64,000 nucleotides of DNA from Streptomyces cinerochromogenes (GCF_014648635.1 NZ_BMRM01000005.1:124001-188000), one strand, 5' to 3'; shown: positions 15,944 to 24,381, numbered from the stretch's first letter. Numbers and translations: made by a program. Notes: generated from the sequence alone by a model not told the origin.

Positions 15944-16131
15944 CGCACGCCCCTTCCCGCAGGGAAACAGTCACTCGGAAGTGTAGGCGTCCACCGTCCG
16001 GCGTCCACGGGGCCGGCGTTCCACGGGGTCCGCGTTCCGGTGGGCACGGCGTGCGGGGCCGGGGTTCCCGTCGGACACTGGAAAGCAGAGCGGTGGCCGC
16101 CGGTCTACGAGACCAGGGTGCGAGCGATGCC

Positions 16132-16980
16132 ATGAACCACGGCACGACAGACCCATCCGGTGCGACGGAAGTCGGCGCGGCGGATGTCGGTGCAACGGAT
16201 GTCGGTGCGGCGCATGACGTCGACACGAGTTCGGTGTCCGGGGCGCCGTGCTGGGTGAGCCTGACCAGCCGCGATCTCGACGCCACCGAGGACTTCTACG
16301 GTGCCGTGCTGGGCTGGCGGTTCCGCCAGGCCCGCCTGGGCGAGCACTTCCGGACCGCGCTGAAGGACGGGATACCGGTCGCCGGGATCGCGGCGGTGGC
16401 CGCCGTGGGCCAGCGGGCCGCGGCCTGGACGCCGTACTTCGCCGTGACGAACGCCGACGACGCCGCGTCCCGCACCCGGGAGCGCGGCGGCACCGTGGCG
16501 GTCGGGCCGATCTCCTTCCCTCCCGGCAGGGCGGCGTTGCTCGCCGACCGCGACGGAGCGGCGTTCGGGGTGTGGCAGGGCAAGCTCGTCACCGAGTGGG
16601 AGGCGTGGCGGCGGGCGGCACCGACGTTCATCACCCTCCACACCCGCGACGCCTTCGACGCCGTGATCTTCTACGGCCAGATCCTGGACTGGGCCTCGGG
16701 CCGCCCCGGCGGCTGCGAGGTCGAGTACGCGGAGGAGGCGGTGCTGCTGCGCAGCCGGGGCGCCGTCGTGGCCCGCATCGAGTCCGGCTCGGTGGAGGCC
16801 CCGCCCGATCCCTCGGTCCGGGCGCACTGGCAGGTGCACTTCACCGTGACGGACGTGGGGTCCTGCGCCCGGGCGGCGGAGAAGCACGGTGGCAGCGTCC
16901 TGGCGGAAGGAGAGGACGAGGCGGTACTGCGCGACCCCGACGGCGCCCAGTTCACGGTGACCTCACGCCGGCTGAGCTGA
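16132..16980 (+). CDS. VOC (glyoxalase/bleomycin-resistance fold) protein, two domains
   Basis: The 282-residue protein has two VOC half-domains. One starts at CWVSLTSRDLDATEDFYGAVLGWRF and the other at APTFITLHTRDAFDAVIFYGQILDWAS. Each ends with a beta-strand such as RDPDGAQFTV. The two-domain form is common in actinobacteria as a putative hydroxylase or resistance protein, and no activity can be assigned. Residues 8-28 are a small repeat of (D/E)VGA(A/T) encoded by imperfect 15-bp DNA repeats around 16160-16215. ATG 16132 is chosen by position, since the ribosome site is weak. The CBS gene follows closely. Confidence 0.8.
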   Translation: MNHGTTDPSGATEVGAADVGATDVGAAHDVDTSSVSGAPCWVSLTSRDLDATEDFYGAVLGWRFRQARLGEHFRTALKDGIPVAGIAAVAAVGQRAAAWTPYFAVTNADDAASRTRERGGTVAVGPISFPPGRAALLADRDGAAFGVWQGKLVTEWEAWRRAAPTFITLHTRDAFDAVIFYGQILDWASGRPGGCEVEYAEEAVLLRSRGAVVARIESGSVEAPPDPSVRAHWQVHFTVTDVGSCARAAEKHGGSVLAEGEDEAVLRDPDGAQFTVTSRRLS

Positions 16981-17033
16981 CACGCAACCGATGAAACCGA
17001 TCCCGTTCACACACGACGGAGGAGAGACGGACG

Positions 17034-17456
17034 ATGACGACTGCCAAGGACATCATGAGCCCCGGAGCCCAGTGGATCCCCGCGTCCGAGACGCTGGACC
17101 GCGCCGCACAGATGATGCGGGACCACCAGGTGGGGGCGCTGCCGGTCAGCGACCCGAACCACGACGACCGGATGTGCGGCATCATCACGGACCGCGACAT
17201 CGTCGTAAAGTGCGTCGCCGAGGGCCACGACCCCGCGCGGGTCCGGTGCGGCGACCTGTGCGAGGGCACCCCGCGCTGGATCGACGCCGGCTCCGACGTC
17301 TCCGACGTCCTGCAGGAGATGGAGGGCCACCGGATCAAGCGCCTGCCGGTGATCGAGGACAAGCGCATGATCGGCATGATCAGCGAGGCGGACATCGCCC
17401 GTCACCTCACCGACGACCAGCTGGCCGAGTTCGTCCAGCGGGTGTACGCGGGCTGA
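17034..17456 (+). CDS. CBS-pair domain protein
   Basis: The 140-residue protein is a pair of CBS motifs. The first is TAKDIMSPGAQWIPASETLDRAAQMMRDHQVGALPVSDPN...CGIITDRDIV, and the second runs from WIDAGSDVSDVLQEMEGHRIKRLPVIEDKRMIGMISEADIARHL. Stand-alone CBS pairs bind adenine nucleotides and act as energy or redox sensors. A strong GGAGGAGA lies upstream of ATG 17034. The PP2C phosphatase gene starts 23 bp downstream in the same direction, so the two may form a small signalling operon. Confidence 0.9.
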   Translation: MTTAKDIMSPGAQWIPASETLDRAAQMMRDHQVGALPVSDPNHDDRMCGIITDRDIVVKCVAEGHDPARVRCGDLCEGTPRWIDAGSDVSDVLQEMEGHRIKRLPVIEDKRMIGMISEADIARHLTDDQLAEFVQRVYAG

Positions 17457-17478
17457 TCCCCGGCAGGGAGTGCCATCG

Positions 17479-18225
17479 ATGGCGTACGTCGCCGTGAGCG
17501 CCCTGAGCCACCCCGGGCTGGTCCGCACACGCAACGAGGACAGCCTGGTCGCCGGGCCGTGGACCCTGTGCGCCACGGTGACCGAGAACCCGCAGACGCT
17601 GGTGTTCCCGCTCGGTACGCCGCTCGTCGTGGCGGTCGCCGACGGGCTCGGGGGCCAGCCCGGAGGCGAGGTCGCCAGTGCGCTGGTCGTGCAGCGGCTC
17701 GCCGCGACGGGGCCGCGGCTGGCCGGTGAGGACGACGTCCGCGAGGCCCTGCACGCCTGCAACCGCCAGGTGTACGTGACCGCGCGCGGCGGCGGGGACG
17801 TCCTGACCACGATGGGGACGACCGTCGCGGGCGCCGTCGTACAGCCCGAGTCGCTGCTGGCGTTCAACGTCGGCGACAGCCGGGTCTTCGCCGCGCCCCG
17901 GGACGGGGTGGTCCAGCTCAGCGTGGACGACAGCCCCCCGCGGGCGCCGGGGCAGCGCACCACGTCCCTGGTGACCCAGGCCCTGGGCGGCACTCCGGAG
18001 TACCGCGCGGTCACCCCCCATGTGACCAGCACCGCCGTCGCCCCCGGCGACCGCTACCTGGTCTGCACCGACGGCCTCACCGACCCGCTGCCGAACGACG
18101 TCCTGGACGGGGTGCTGAGGGAGTACGACGACGGACGGGCCGTCTTCGAACTGTGGAAGGCCGCCATCGCGGCCGGCGGCCCCGACAACATCACGCTCGC
18201 GGTGCTGCGCGTCGTGGACGGGTGA
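17479..18225 (+). CDS. PP2C-family serine/threonine phosphatase
   Basis: The 248-residue protein is a minimal bacterial PP2C. Motifs in order are RTRNEDSLV (metal-ligand region), VAVADGLGGQPGGEVAS, MGTTVAGAVV, FNVGDSRVFA, LVCTDGLTDPL and GGPDNITLAVLRV. The Asp residues in ED, ADG, TDG and DN fit the two-metal centre. ATG 17479 is used because AGGGAG lies eight bases before it; a GTG three codons upstream is less likely. It probably reverses a Ser/Thr kinase event, perhaps linked to the CBS protein encoded just upstream. No kinase gene is in the window. Confidence 0.9.
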   Translation: MAYVAVSALSHPGLVRTRNEDSLVAGPWTLCATVTENPQTLVFPLGTPLVVAVADGLGGQPGGEVASALVVQRLAATGPRLAGEDDVREALHACNRQVYVTARGGGDVLTTMGTTVAGAVVQPESLLAFNVGDSRVFAAPRDGVVQLSVDDSPPRAPGQRTTSLVTQALGGTPEYRAVTPHVTSTAVAPGDRYLVCTDGLTDPLPNDVLDGVLREYDDGRAVFELWKAAIAAGGPDNITLAVLRVVDG

Positions 18226-18255
18226 CCGGGCGGCTCCCCGCGCGAGCGCGCCGGG

Positions 18256-19434
18256 TCAGCGGCGCACCCTGGGCATCCCCAGGCCGATCCAGGAGATGAT
18301 CTCGCGCTGGATCTCGTTGTTGCCGCCGCCGAAGGTGAAGATGACCGCCGAACGGTAGCCGCGTTCCAGTTCGCCGTGCAGGACGGCGCCCGCCGAGCCC
18401 TCCTTCAGCGGGCCGGCCGCCGCGACGATCTCCATGAGCCAGGCGTAGGCGTCCCGGCGGGCCTCGGAGCCGTAGACCTTGACGGCCGAGGCGTCCTGCG
18501 GGGTGAGCGTGCCGTCCTGGACGGCGGAGACCATCTGCCAGTTGAGGAGCTTGAGCGCGTCGAGGCGGGTGTGGGTGCGGGCGAGGAGCCGGCGCACCCA
18601 GGGCAGGTCGGCGACTCGGCGGCCGTCGGCGAGCTTGGTCTCCCTCGCCCAGCGCTGTACGTCGTGCAGCGCGCGGATCGCCATGGTGCCGTGGGCGGCG
18701 AGGGTGACGCGTTCGTGGTTGAGCTGGTTGGTGATCAGCCGCCAGCCCTCGTTCTCGGCGCCGACGCGGCGGGAGACGGGGACGCGGACGTTCTCGTAGT
18801 AGCTCGCGGTGGTGTCGTGGGAGGCGAGCGTGCGGATGAGCGTGCAGGAGTAGCCCGGGTCGGAGGTCGGCACCAGCAGCATGGTGATGCCCTTGTGCGG
18901 CGGGGCCGCCGGGTCGGTCCGCACGGCCAGCCACACCCAGTCCGCGGTGTCGCCGTTGGTGGTCCAGATCTTCTGCCCGTTGACGACGTAGTCGTCACCG
19001 TCGCGTACGGCGCGGGTCCTCAGCGCGGCGAGGTCGGTGCCGGCCCCGGGCTCGCTGTAGCCGATCGCGAAGTCGATCTCGCCGGAGAGGATCCGGGGCA
19101 GGAAGTAGGCCTTCTGCTCGTCGCTGCCGTACCGCATGATCGTCGGCCCGACGGTGTTCAGGGCCATCAGCGGCAGGGGTACGCCGGCCTGTGCGGCCTC
19201 GTCGAAGAAGATGAACTGCTCCATCGCCGTCATCCCGCGCCCGCCGTACTCCTGGGGCCAGCCGACGCCGAGCCAGCCGTCCGCGCCGAGCCGGCGGATG
19301 GTGGCGCGGTAGAACCGCTTCTGTGCGGCCGGGTCAGCGTACCGGGCGTAGGCGTGGTCCGGAACCAGCTCGGCGAAGTAGGCACGCAGCTCGGTGCGCA
19401 GCCGCTGCTGCTCGGGTGTGTGGTCGAGGTGCAC
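18256..19434 (-). CDS. Acyl-CoA dehydrogenase
   Basis: The 392-residue protein has the acyl-CoA dehydrogenase layout: an N-terminal helical domain (HTPEQQRLRTELRAYFAEL), then FAIGYSEPGAGTDLAALRTRAVRDGDDYVVNGQKIWTTNGD, and the C-terminal FGGGNNEIQREIISWIGLGMPR. It should oxidise an acyl-CoA to the 2-enoyl-CoA using FAD. GTG 19434 is preferred because GGAGG lies four bases upstream. Sequences like this are common in actinobacterial sterol side-chain and branched-acid catabolism. The catalytic glutamate was not pinned down. It faces the PP2C gene tail to tail. Confidence 0.88.
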   Translation of the reverse strand: MHLDHTPEQQRLRTELRAYFAELVPDHAYARYADPAAQKRFYRATIRRLGADGWLGVGWPQEYGGRGMTAMEQFIFFDEAAQAGVPLPLMALNTVGPTIMRYGSDEQKAYFLPRILSGEIDFAIGYSEPGAGTDLAALRTRAVRDGDDYVVNGQKIWTTNGDTADWVWLAVRTDPAAPPHKGITMLLVPTSDPGYSCTLIRTLASHDTTASYYENVRVPVSRRVGAENEGWRLITNQLNHERVTLAAHGTMAIRALHDVQRWARETKLADGRRVADLPWVRRLLARTHTRLDALKLLNWQMVSAVQDGTLTPQDASAVKVYGSEARRDAYAWLMEIVAAAGPLKEGSAGAVLHGELERGYRSAVIFTFGGGNNEIQREIISWIGLGMPRVRR

Positions 19435-19554
19435 GGCGCCTCCAGGCTCCCCAAGGGCGGTCCTGACGGCGCACACCGTAGAACGTGTTTCAGAAATTGG
19501 GAATGCCGGGGCCGCCGCGAACGGCCGTTCCGGCCGGAATGGCCCGTCCGGCCG

Positions 19555-19926
19555 TCACCGGAGCGTCTTCAGGAAATCCGCGCAGGCCGCCGCGCAGGCC
19601 CGGCAGCTGCCCGCGGCGGATTCGGCACCGGTGTACTCGTCGAACGCGCGGGCGCTCTCCAGGCAGACCGAGCGGCACCAGTCGACCCGGACCCGGATGG
19701 CCTCCTCGTCCTGCTGACCCTCCTCGCAGAGGACGCGGCAGGTGGCGTCGCACACCTCGGCGCACATGATGCCCAGCCGGCGCACCCGCTCCTGGCGCTC
19801 GGTGCCGTCCGGGTCGACCAGGCTCGCGCGCACGGCACAGGCCCGGGCGCACTCCGTGCAGGCCTGCGCACAGGTGAAGCGGTCTTCCAAGAAGCGGTAC
19901 AGCTGCTGCGAAGTCGGCGATGTCAC
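19555..19926 (-). CDS. Four-helix-bundle Cys-rich protein (DUF326-like, putative copper binding)
   Basis: The 123-residue protein has about 13 cysteines at helical spacing, for example CAQACTECARACAV, MCAEVCDATCRVLC, WCRSVC and SCRACAAACADF. This is the pattern of DUF326/Csp-type four-helix bundles that store Cu(I) through inward-facing thiols. No signal peptide is seen, so it would act in the cytoplasm. GTG 19926 is the only good start before the first helix, and its ribosome site is weak. Neighbouring genes do not show copper transport, so the copper role rests on the family. Confidence 0.8.
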   Translation of the reverse strand: MTSPTSQQLYRFLEDRFTCAQACTECARACAVRASLVDPDGTERQERVRRLGIMCAEVCDATCRVLCEEGQQDEEAIRVRVDWCRSVCLESARAFDEYTGAESAAGSCRACAAACADFLKTLR

Positions 19927-20045
19927 ATCGTGCGGGTAGCCGGGGCGGGCAGCGGCAAACCCCCGCCGACGGGCCCGGAACGCCCTGCGGACCGATCCCG
20001 GCCGCCGACCGCCCCGCACCGCCCGCCATAACCCGTAATGTCCGG

Positions 20046-20070
20046 GTTCACGCCCTTCTGGGTGGGGTAT
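20046..20070 (+). promoter_or_regulatory. Sigma-B-type promoter
   Basis: GTTC (20046-20049), a 15-bp spacer and GGGTAT (20065-20070) match the Streptomyces sigma-B consensus (GNNT-N14-16-GGGTAC/T). Transcription would begin at or within a few bases of ATG 20080, giving a leaderless or nearly leaderless mRNA. Confidence 0.6.
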
Positions 20071-20079
20071 TCCTGTTCT

Positions 20080-20445
20080 ATGACTACCGCATCGATGCAG
20101 CTGGCCGCGGCGAGCGGCCTGATGAGCCTCGTTCTGTTCATCGTGGCCGTGGGCGTCCTCGCGCTGCTCGCCGGCGGCTTCTACATGACCTCCCGTGTCA
20201 GGTCCAACGAGTCGCCGCGCCCCCGCCCCGAGGAACAGCCCAAACTGCCGCCGGAAGGGGCGGTGCACGAGGTCCGGCAGAACAGGGAGTCCGCGGAGAT
20301 ACCACGGATCCCCAAGGGCGAGCGCCCCCTCACCCCGTACGAGCTGAGCAACATGGACTCCAGGCCGAGCGAGACGACGGAACGCCCGCGCTGGAGCAAG
20401 GGTTCCAGCGGTTCGTTCGGCGGCGGCGGACTCGGCGCCCACTGA
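20080..20445 (+). CDS. Small membrane protein (DUF6479-like)
   Basis: The 121-residue protein has one N-terminal membrane helix (LMSLVLFIVAVGVLALLAGGFYM). A charged, Pro-rich cytoplasmic or extracytoplasmic tail follows, with PEEQPKLPPEGAVHEVR and PLTPYELSNM, and it ends in a Gly-rich GSFGGGGLGAH. It resembles the Streptomyces DUF6479 family, whose function is unknown. ATG 20080 is chosen over ATG 20038 because a sigma-B-like -10 box lies nine bases before it and no Shine-Dalgarno is present. Expression is therefore probably tied to osmotic or oxidative stress. Confidence 0.75.
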   Translation: MTTASMQLAAASGLMSLVLFIVAVGVLALLAGGFYMTSRVRSNESPRPRPEEQPKLPPEGAVHEVRQNRESAEIPRIPKGERPLTPYELSNMDSRPSETTERPRWSKGSSGSFGGGGLGAH

Positions 20446-20485
20446 ACCCCGGTTCCGCCCCGCCTCTCCCCTGGAGGGTCTGGGT

Positions 20486-20932
20486 CTACCGAGCGGCGTC
20501 CAGACGGCCGACGCGGGCCACGTTCTGCCGGTCCTCCGGGTCCTGGCTGGGCTCGGCCGCGAACCAGGCGTCGAGGATCTCCTTCAGCACCGGTTCCGAG
20601 GTCAGCCGGAGGCTCAGCGCCAGGACGTTGGCGTCGTTCCAGCGGCGCGCGCCGTCGGCTGTGCCAGCGTCCGTGCACAGCGCCGCCCGCACGCCCGGCA
20701 CCTTGTTGGCCGCGATGGACGCGCCGGTCCCGGTCCAGCAGCACACCACCGCCTGGTCCGCGGTGCCCTCGGCCACCTCCCGGGCGGCGGCCTCCGAACA
20801 GACCGCCCACTGCGCGTCGGCCCCGGGCCGCAGCGCGCCGTGCTCCCGGACCTCGTGCCCACGCCGGCGCAGCTCCGCGACCAGGAGGCGGGCCACGGGT
20901 TCGTCCATGTCGGAGGAGACGGAGATCCGCAT
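20486..20932 (-). CDS. RpiB/LacA/LacB-family sugar-phosphate isomerase
   Basis: The 148-residue protein has the RpiB/LacAB fold: MRISVSSDMDEPVARLLVAELRRRGHEV, VCCWTGTGASIAANKVPGVRAALC (phosphate-binding GTGxSIAANKxPGxRAA) and RRWNDANVLALSLRL. The usual active-site Cys of RpiB (in xGTGIG context) corresponds to VVCCWTGTG here. It should interconvert a ketose and aldose phosphate such as ribulose 5-phosphate and ribose 5-phosphate, and the precise substrate is unknown. It converges with the DUF6479 gene. Confidence 0.88.
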   Translation of the reverse strand: MRISVSSDMDEPVARLLVAELRRRGHEVREHGALRPGADAQWAVCSEAAAREVAEGTADQAVVCCWTGTGASIAANKVPGVRAALCTDAGTADGARRWNDANVLALSLRLTSEPVLKEILDAWFAAEPSQDPEDRQNVARVGRLDAAR

Positions 20933-21016
20933 ACCCCGGAGCGTAACGCCTGACGGGGCCGCTGGTACGCGCCCGTGGACGTCGTAGGGGGGTCGTGGCC
21001 GTACGGGACCGTGGGT

Positions 21017-21036
21017 CCCGGTCGTACAGGACCGGG
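21017..21036 (-). terminator. Hairpin downstream of the small frameshifted gene
   Basis: CCCGGTC-gtacag-GACCGGG forms a 7-bp stem 11 bp past the stop of the minus-strand gene. There is no poly-T tail. Confidence 0.4.
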
Positions 21037-21046
21037 TAAGGGCCGG

Positions 21047-21237
21047 TCAGGGGTGGTCGGGCTGCTGTGCCGGAGGCACTCCGCCGCCCTCGCCCCCGCC
21101 CTTGCCGCCCTTGTCCGTGCCGTGCGGACGGGCGCCCGCGTCCCGGTCGGTCTGGCGGGCCTTCAGCTCGCCGCTGTCCTGCGGTGTGGCGCCGCCCTTG
21201 TCACTGCGCCGCTGTCGGGCTGCTGCGGATTGGACAT
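21047..21237 (-). pseudogene. Small hydrophilic protein gene with apparent 1-bp frameshift
   Basis: ATG 21237 has an excellent ribosome site (AAGGGAG, spacing 8) and starts MSNPQQPDSG. The frame then turns into Arg/Ala-rich text and stops at 21163. In the -1 frame the coding character resumes immediately (SDKGGATPQDSGELKARQTD, then Gly/Lys-rich) and runs to TGA at 21047. Restoring one G at about 21205 (GGCGGC instead of GGCGC) would give one continuous 63-residue Gly/Asp/Lys/Gln-rich protein. So this is either a frameshifted gene, a sequencing error or a recoding site. It lies inside the 3' end of the STAS-ANTAR-GAF frame. Confidence 0.6.
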
Positions 21238-22575
21238 GCGCCGGACTCCCTTCCCGTGGTGCGTGTTCCGTGCGGGTCCGGGTTCCCAGGGCGGCACGCC
21301 TGACGCACCCGCCTGCGGACCGGCTCGGGGCGCGGGGCGGATCAGGGTCCGGTGGAGGTGTTCCAGGGCGTCCAGGAGCACGGAGCGGTGGTACCAGCTC
21401 AGCCAGGCCGAGGTCTCCGTGGCCAGCAGGGCGAGCGCCTCGGTCTGCGCGGAGGTCGGCCGGTGGCCGGCGTCGGGCCAGTGCAGGGTGATCACACCGG
21501 TGCAGGAGCCGGCGGCGGAGAGGACGGGGACGCTCCGCACGGCGTGGGTGCCGGTGGCCAGCAGGGCGCGCCGGCAGTCGTCGGAGAGCCGGGGGTCGGC
21601 GGCGACGTCGGGCACGCCGACCTGGCGGCCCCCGACGCGGGCCGCCGCGTCGGCCGTACCCTCGCCGCGCCCGCGCACGAGGTGGTCGAGGAACACGTCC
21701 GCACAGCCGTGGTGGGTCTCCAGCATCAGGGCGTTCACGGCCGGGTCCACCAACTGCACGTACCCGGCGGGGGCCCGACCGACGGCCAGCGCCTCGTGCA
21801 CGACGGCGTCGATCATCTGCCGCCGGCAGCGCGGGTCCCGGCCGCCCCGGGCCAGGATCCGCAGCTGGGGCACGGGCAGGGAGCGGCGGCCCGGGAACCA
21901 CACCTCGCCGTCCGGGGGCCGGGCCACCACCACGGCGGAGACGAGGACCCGCAGCGGCACGTTGAAGCGCTGCGAGGCCTCGCGCAGCACCCGGAAGGCG
22001 CTGCCGGCGTCCGGCAGGCCGTAGCGGACCATGAGCGCACCCTGCGCCATGCCGATCACCGGCGCGGTCCGCACGCGGGCGCGCAGCGCGCGGACCTCCT
22101 TGTGCAGGTCCTCGTACGAGGGCCGCAGCGGGTCCGCCATCTGGGAGCGCCAGGCGGGCAGCTCCTCGACCCGGGCGGCGGCGCGGGCCAGCTCGCGCAG
22201 GGCCTCGTCCAGGGTGGCGTACAACCGGACGCCCTCCAGCCGGGCCAGGTGCACCGCCTCGCGTACGCCGGGCCGGGCGCGGACGATGATCAGGTCCGGG
22301 CGTCCGGCGCGCGCCCGGGTCGTCTCGCTGAGCGTGCGGAGCACGGCGGCGCCGCCGAGCTGGACGTGCGCCATGTCGAGCACGGGGCGCAGTCCGGCGC
22401 GGTCGGCCTGTTCCAGGTGACCGCGCAGCTCCTCCGACCAGGCTTCGGCGCCGGCGGCGTCGAGGCTGCCCGCCATGCGCAGCAGCAGGGCGCCTTCGGC
22501 GGGCAGTCCCTCGACCACGGAGGACTCGATGACGAGGGGTGCCGGTGCGGCCGGGCGGCCGGAAGAAGGTTTCAT
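21163..22575 (-). CDS. STAS-ANTAR-GAF signalling/antitermination regulator
   Basis: The 470-residue protein has three modules. A STAS-like domain (about 12-110) includes GALLLRMAGSLDAAGAEAWSEELRGHL and LRPVLDMAHVQLGGAAVLRTL. An ANTAR domain (about 155-215) includes LHKEVRALRARVRTAPVIGMAQGALMVRYGL and REASQRFNVPLRVLVSAVV. A GAF domain (about 245-395) includes VPVLSAAGSCTGVITLHW. ANTAR domains bind paired RNA hairpins and prevent termination. The frame has no stop between the GAF domain and the small gene, and it runs through that gene's ATG to TGA 21163. The last 40-50 residues may therefore not be native. ATG 22575 has only a weak ribosome site. Confidence 0.8.
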   Translation of the reverse strand: MKPSSGRPAAPAPLVIESSVVEGLPAEGALLLRMAGSLDAAGAEAWSEELRGHLEQADRAGLRPVLDMAHVQLGGAAVLRTLSETTRARAGRPDLIIVRARPGVREAVHLARLEGVRLYATLDEALRELARAAARVEELPAWRSQMADPLRPSYEDLHKEVRALRARVRTAPVIGMAQGALMVRYGLPDAGSAFRVLREASQRFNVPLRVLVSAVVVARPPDGEVWFPGRRSLPVPQLRILARGGRDPRCRRQMIDAVVHEALAVGRAPAGYVQLVDPAVNALMLETHHGCADVFLDHLVRGRGEGTADAAARVGGRQVGVPDVAADPRLSDDCRRALLATGTHAVRSVPVLSAAGSCTGVITLHWPDAGHRPTSAQTEALALLATETSAWLSWYHRSVLLDALEHLHRTLIRPAPRAGPQAGASGVPPWEPGPARNTHHGKGVRRMSNPQQPDSGAVTRAAPHRRTAAS

Positions 22576-22768
22576 CGCATCACCCAGACGGGACGTCCCA
22601 AAAGAACTCGATCGGCCTCTTCCCGGCCTTTGCACCACATTGCACGGTAGATCCCCGGCCCTCAACCGCACGGCGCGGCGCGCCGGAGGCGCAGCGATCC
22701 GTGGGCGGGTCCCGGTGGCGGGCGGCGGGCCGGGGAGGCAGCGGGCCGTGGGCCGGGCGGCGGGTCGG

Positions 22769-23227
22769 CTATCCGGGCAGCGCGGCCAGGGCGTCCAGGG
22801 CGGCCGGCAGGGAGGCGTGCAGCCGGATCCCCGGCACACCGGCCCTGGCCAGGGCCTCCCGCACGTGCGGGCGGGGCTGTACGACGGGCAGGGCGCGACC
22901 GGAGCGGGCGAGGAGCCCGGTCGCCCGCTCCAGGGAGCGGACCGCGTCGGCGCAGGCCAGGTACACCTCGCTCAGGTCCAGCAAGGCGTGTTCTCCGGCC
23001 TGGCCGGCGTGGAGGAGGTGGTCGGCGAGGGCCTCGGCGAAGCGTCCGGCGTTGGCGGCGTCGACCGTGCCGCGGGCCTTCAGGACGCTGATGCCGCCGA
23101 GGCCGGTGCGGTGCTCGTGCACGGTCTGCAGAAGCAGCGGGGCGGGGCCGCCGGGGCGGACGCGGGAGGGGGAAGGCGGAGAGGCCGGGGAAGAGGAAGG
23201 GGACGGGGACGGCTGACCGATTTCCAT
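22769..23227 (-). CDS. STAS-domain protein (anti-sigma-factor antagonist-like)
   Basis: The 152-residue protein has a low-complexity Ser/Pro N terminus (residues 1-28), then a STAS-like fold: ISVLKARGTVDAANAGRFAEALADHLL, HALLDLSEVYLACADAVRSLERATGLL and PLPVVQPRPHVREALARAGVPGIRLHASL-type elements. The conserved phospho-acceptor Ser/Thr after the DLSEV strand is not in the usual place (YLACADAV), so classic SpoIIAA-type switching is uncertain. It lies upstream of the STAS-ANTAR-GAF gene in the same direction, 193 bp apart, and both probably belong to one stress-signalling locus. Confidence 0.7.
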   Translation of the reverse strand: MEIGQPSPSPSSSPASPPSPSRVRPGGPAPLLLQTVHEHRTGLGGISVLKARGTVDAANAGRFAEALADHLLHAGQAGEHALLDLSEVYLACADAVRSLERATGLLARSGRALPVVQPRPHVREALARAGVPGIRLHASLPAALDALAALPG

Positions 23228-23357
23228 GGGGCACGGGCTTCCTGGGCGCGGGGCGGGAGGATCTCGGCCGGCCGCTTCTTGACCGGGACCTCACTGTGCC
23301 CTCGCCCGGATGCCCGATGCAACGACGCCTCCAGGGCGTGTCGTGGCGCGGGCCCGG

Positions 23358-24290
23358 TCAGCCGACGTACCGCCGTGCGGGTGAGTCCCTGCGGGCGCGT
23401 TCCAGCGCGGCGAGCCGGCGCTCCAGCTCCGGCGGTACGGGGTCGCGCTGGCGCAGCACCCACGGCAGTCCGGCGGCGGCACGGGCGAACGCGCGGGCGG
23501 AGGCCGCGTCCCGGGGCACGGTCCGGATGAGGTGGCCGGTGCGGCGCAGCGCCGGCAGCAGCGGCCGGCGCAGCCAGGTGAACCACAGGGTGTTGCGCAG
23601 GCCGAGGACGCGGCGGGCCGTGCCGTCGCGCAGCCGGGAGGCGTGATGGTGGACGGTGAGGTCCTCGGCGTAGGCGAGCCACCAGCCCTGGCGCAGCAGG
23701 TCGCAGGCGAGCAGTTCCTCCTCGCCGCCGAGCCAGAGACCCGGGTGGAAGCCGCCGCCGGCCCGGAAGGCCTCGGTGCGCAGGACGGTGGCGGCGGCGA
23801 GGAAGGAGCCGAGGGCGGGGCCGGGGAGCCAGTCGGGGCCGGACAGCGGGGACTCGCGCAGCTCGCGCACGACCGGGTCCTCGGTGCCGTCCGGTTCCAC
23901 CACGATCCGCGCGGTGACGCCCGCGAGCCGGGGCCGGGCGTCCAGCAGGTCGGCGGCGCGGCGCAGGCTGCCGGGCTCCCACCAGGTGTCGTCGTCGCAG
24001 AACGCGACGTAGGGCGTGCGCACCCGCTGGACGGCCAGGTTGCGGCCGATGGCGCCGAGGTTGCGGCCCGGGCGCAGCAGGGTCGTCTCGGGGAAGTCCC
24101 GGGCGACCGCTTCGGCGGTGCCGTCGGTGGAGGCGTTGTCGGTGACGATCACGCGCGGGCGTTCGGGCAGCCGGCGCAGCAGGGCGAGGGTGCGCAGCAG
24201 TTCGTCGCGGCGGTTGTGGGTGATCACGACGACGGTCGTACGGGCGTCGGGGCCGGTACGGGTACGGGGTTCGGTGGCGGTCGGGATCAT
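23358..24290 (-). CDS. Glycosyltransferase family 2 (paralogue A)
   Basis: The 310-residue GT2 enzyme has a GT-A fold: TTVVVITHNRRDELLRTLALLRRLPERPRVIVTDNASTDGT, GRNLGAIGRNLAV, YVAFCDDDTWWEPGSL (DDD as the metal/nucleotide motif) and GGGFHPGLWLGGEEELLACDLLRQGWWLAY (acceptor/base region). It is a clear paralogue of the next gene, with the same PERPxVIV, RTPYVAFxDDD and WWEPGSLRRAADLLD segments. It is the last gene of the heptose cluster. It is separated from the next by a 44-bp tandem duplication of a ribosome-site/ATG module. The sugar donor and acceptor are unknown. Confidence 0.88.
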   Translation of the reverse strand: MIPTATEPRTRTGPDARTTVVVITHNRRDELLRTLALLRRLPERPRVIVTDNASTDGTAEAVARDFPETTLLRPGRNLGAIGRNLAVQRVRTPYVAFCDDDTWWEPGSLRRAADLLDARPRLAGVTARIVVEPDGTEDPVVRELRESPLSGPDWLPGPALGSFLAAATVLRTEAFRAGGGFHPGLWLGGEEELLACDLLRQGWWLAYAEDLTVHHHASRLRDGTARRVLGLRNTLWFTWLRRPLLPALRRTGHLIRTVPRDAASARAFARAAAGLPWVLRQRDPVPPELERRLAALERARRDSPARRYVG

Positions 24291-24311
24291 CGTGCGGCAC
24301 CTGCCTGCGGG

Positions 24312-24381
24312 TCGTCAGGGCACGTCCGGGTCATCGCGCGCTACCTCCCCACGGATCGTCAGGGCACGTCCGGGTCATCGC
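24312..24381. repeat. 44-bp tandem duplication of a translation-initiation segment
   Basis: Identical 26-bp blocks lie at 24312-24337 and 24356-24381, 44 bp apart. On the minus strand each follows a GGAGG-like site and an ATGACCC start that would encode only MTRTCP before a stop. A third, diverged copy (GCAGGTGCCGCACGATGATCCC) supplies the real start of GT2 paralogue A. The outer copy is the 3' end of paralogue B. Confidence 0.8.
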
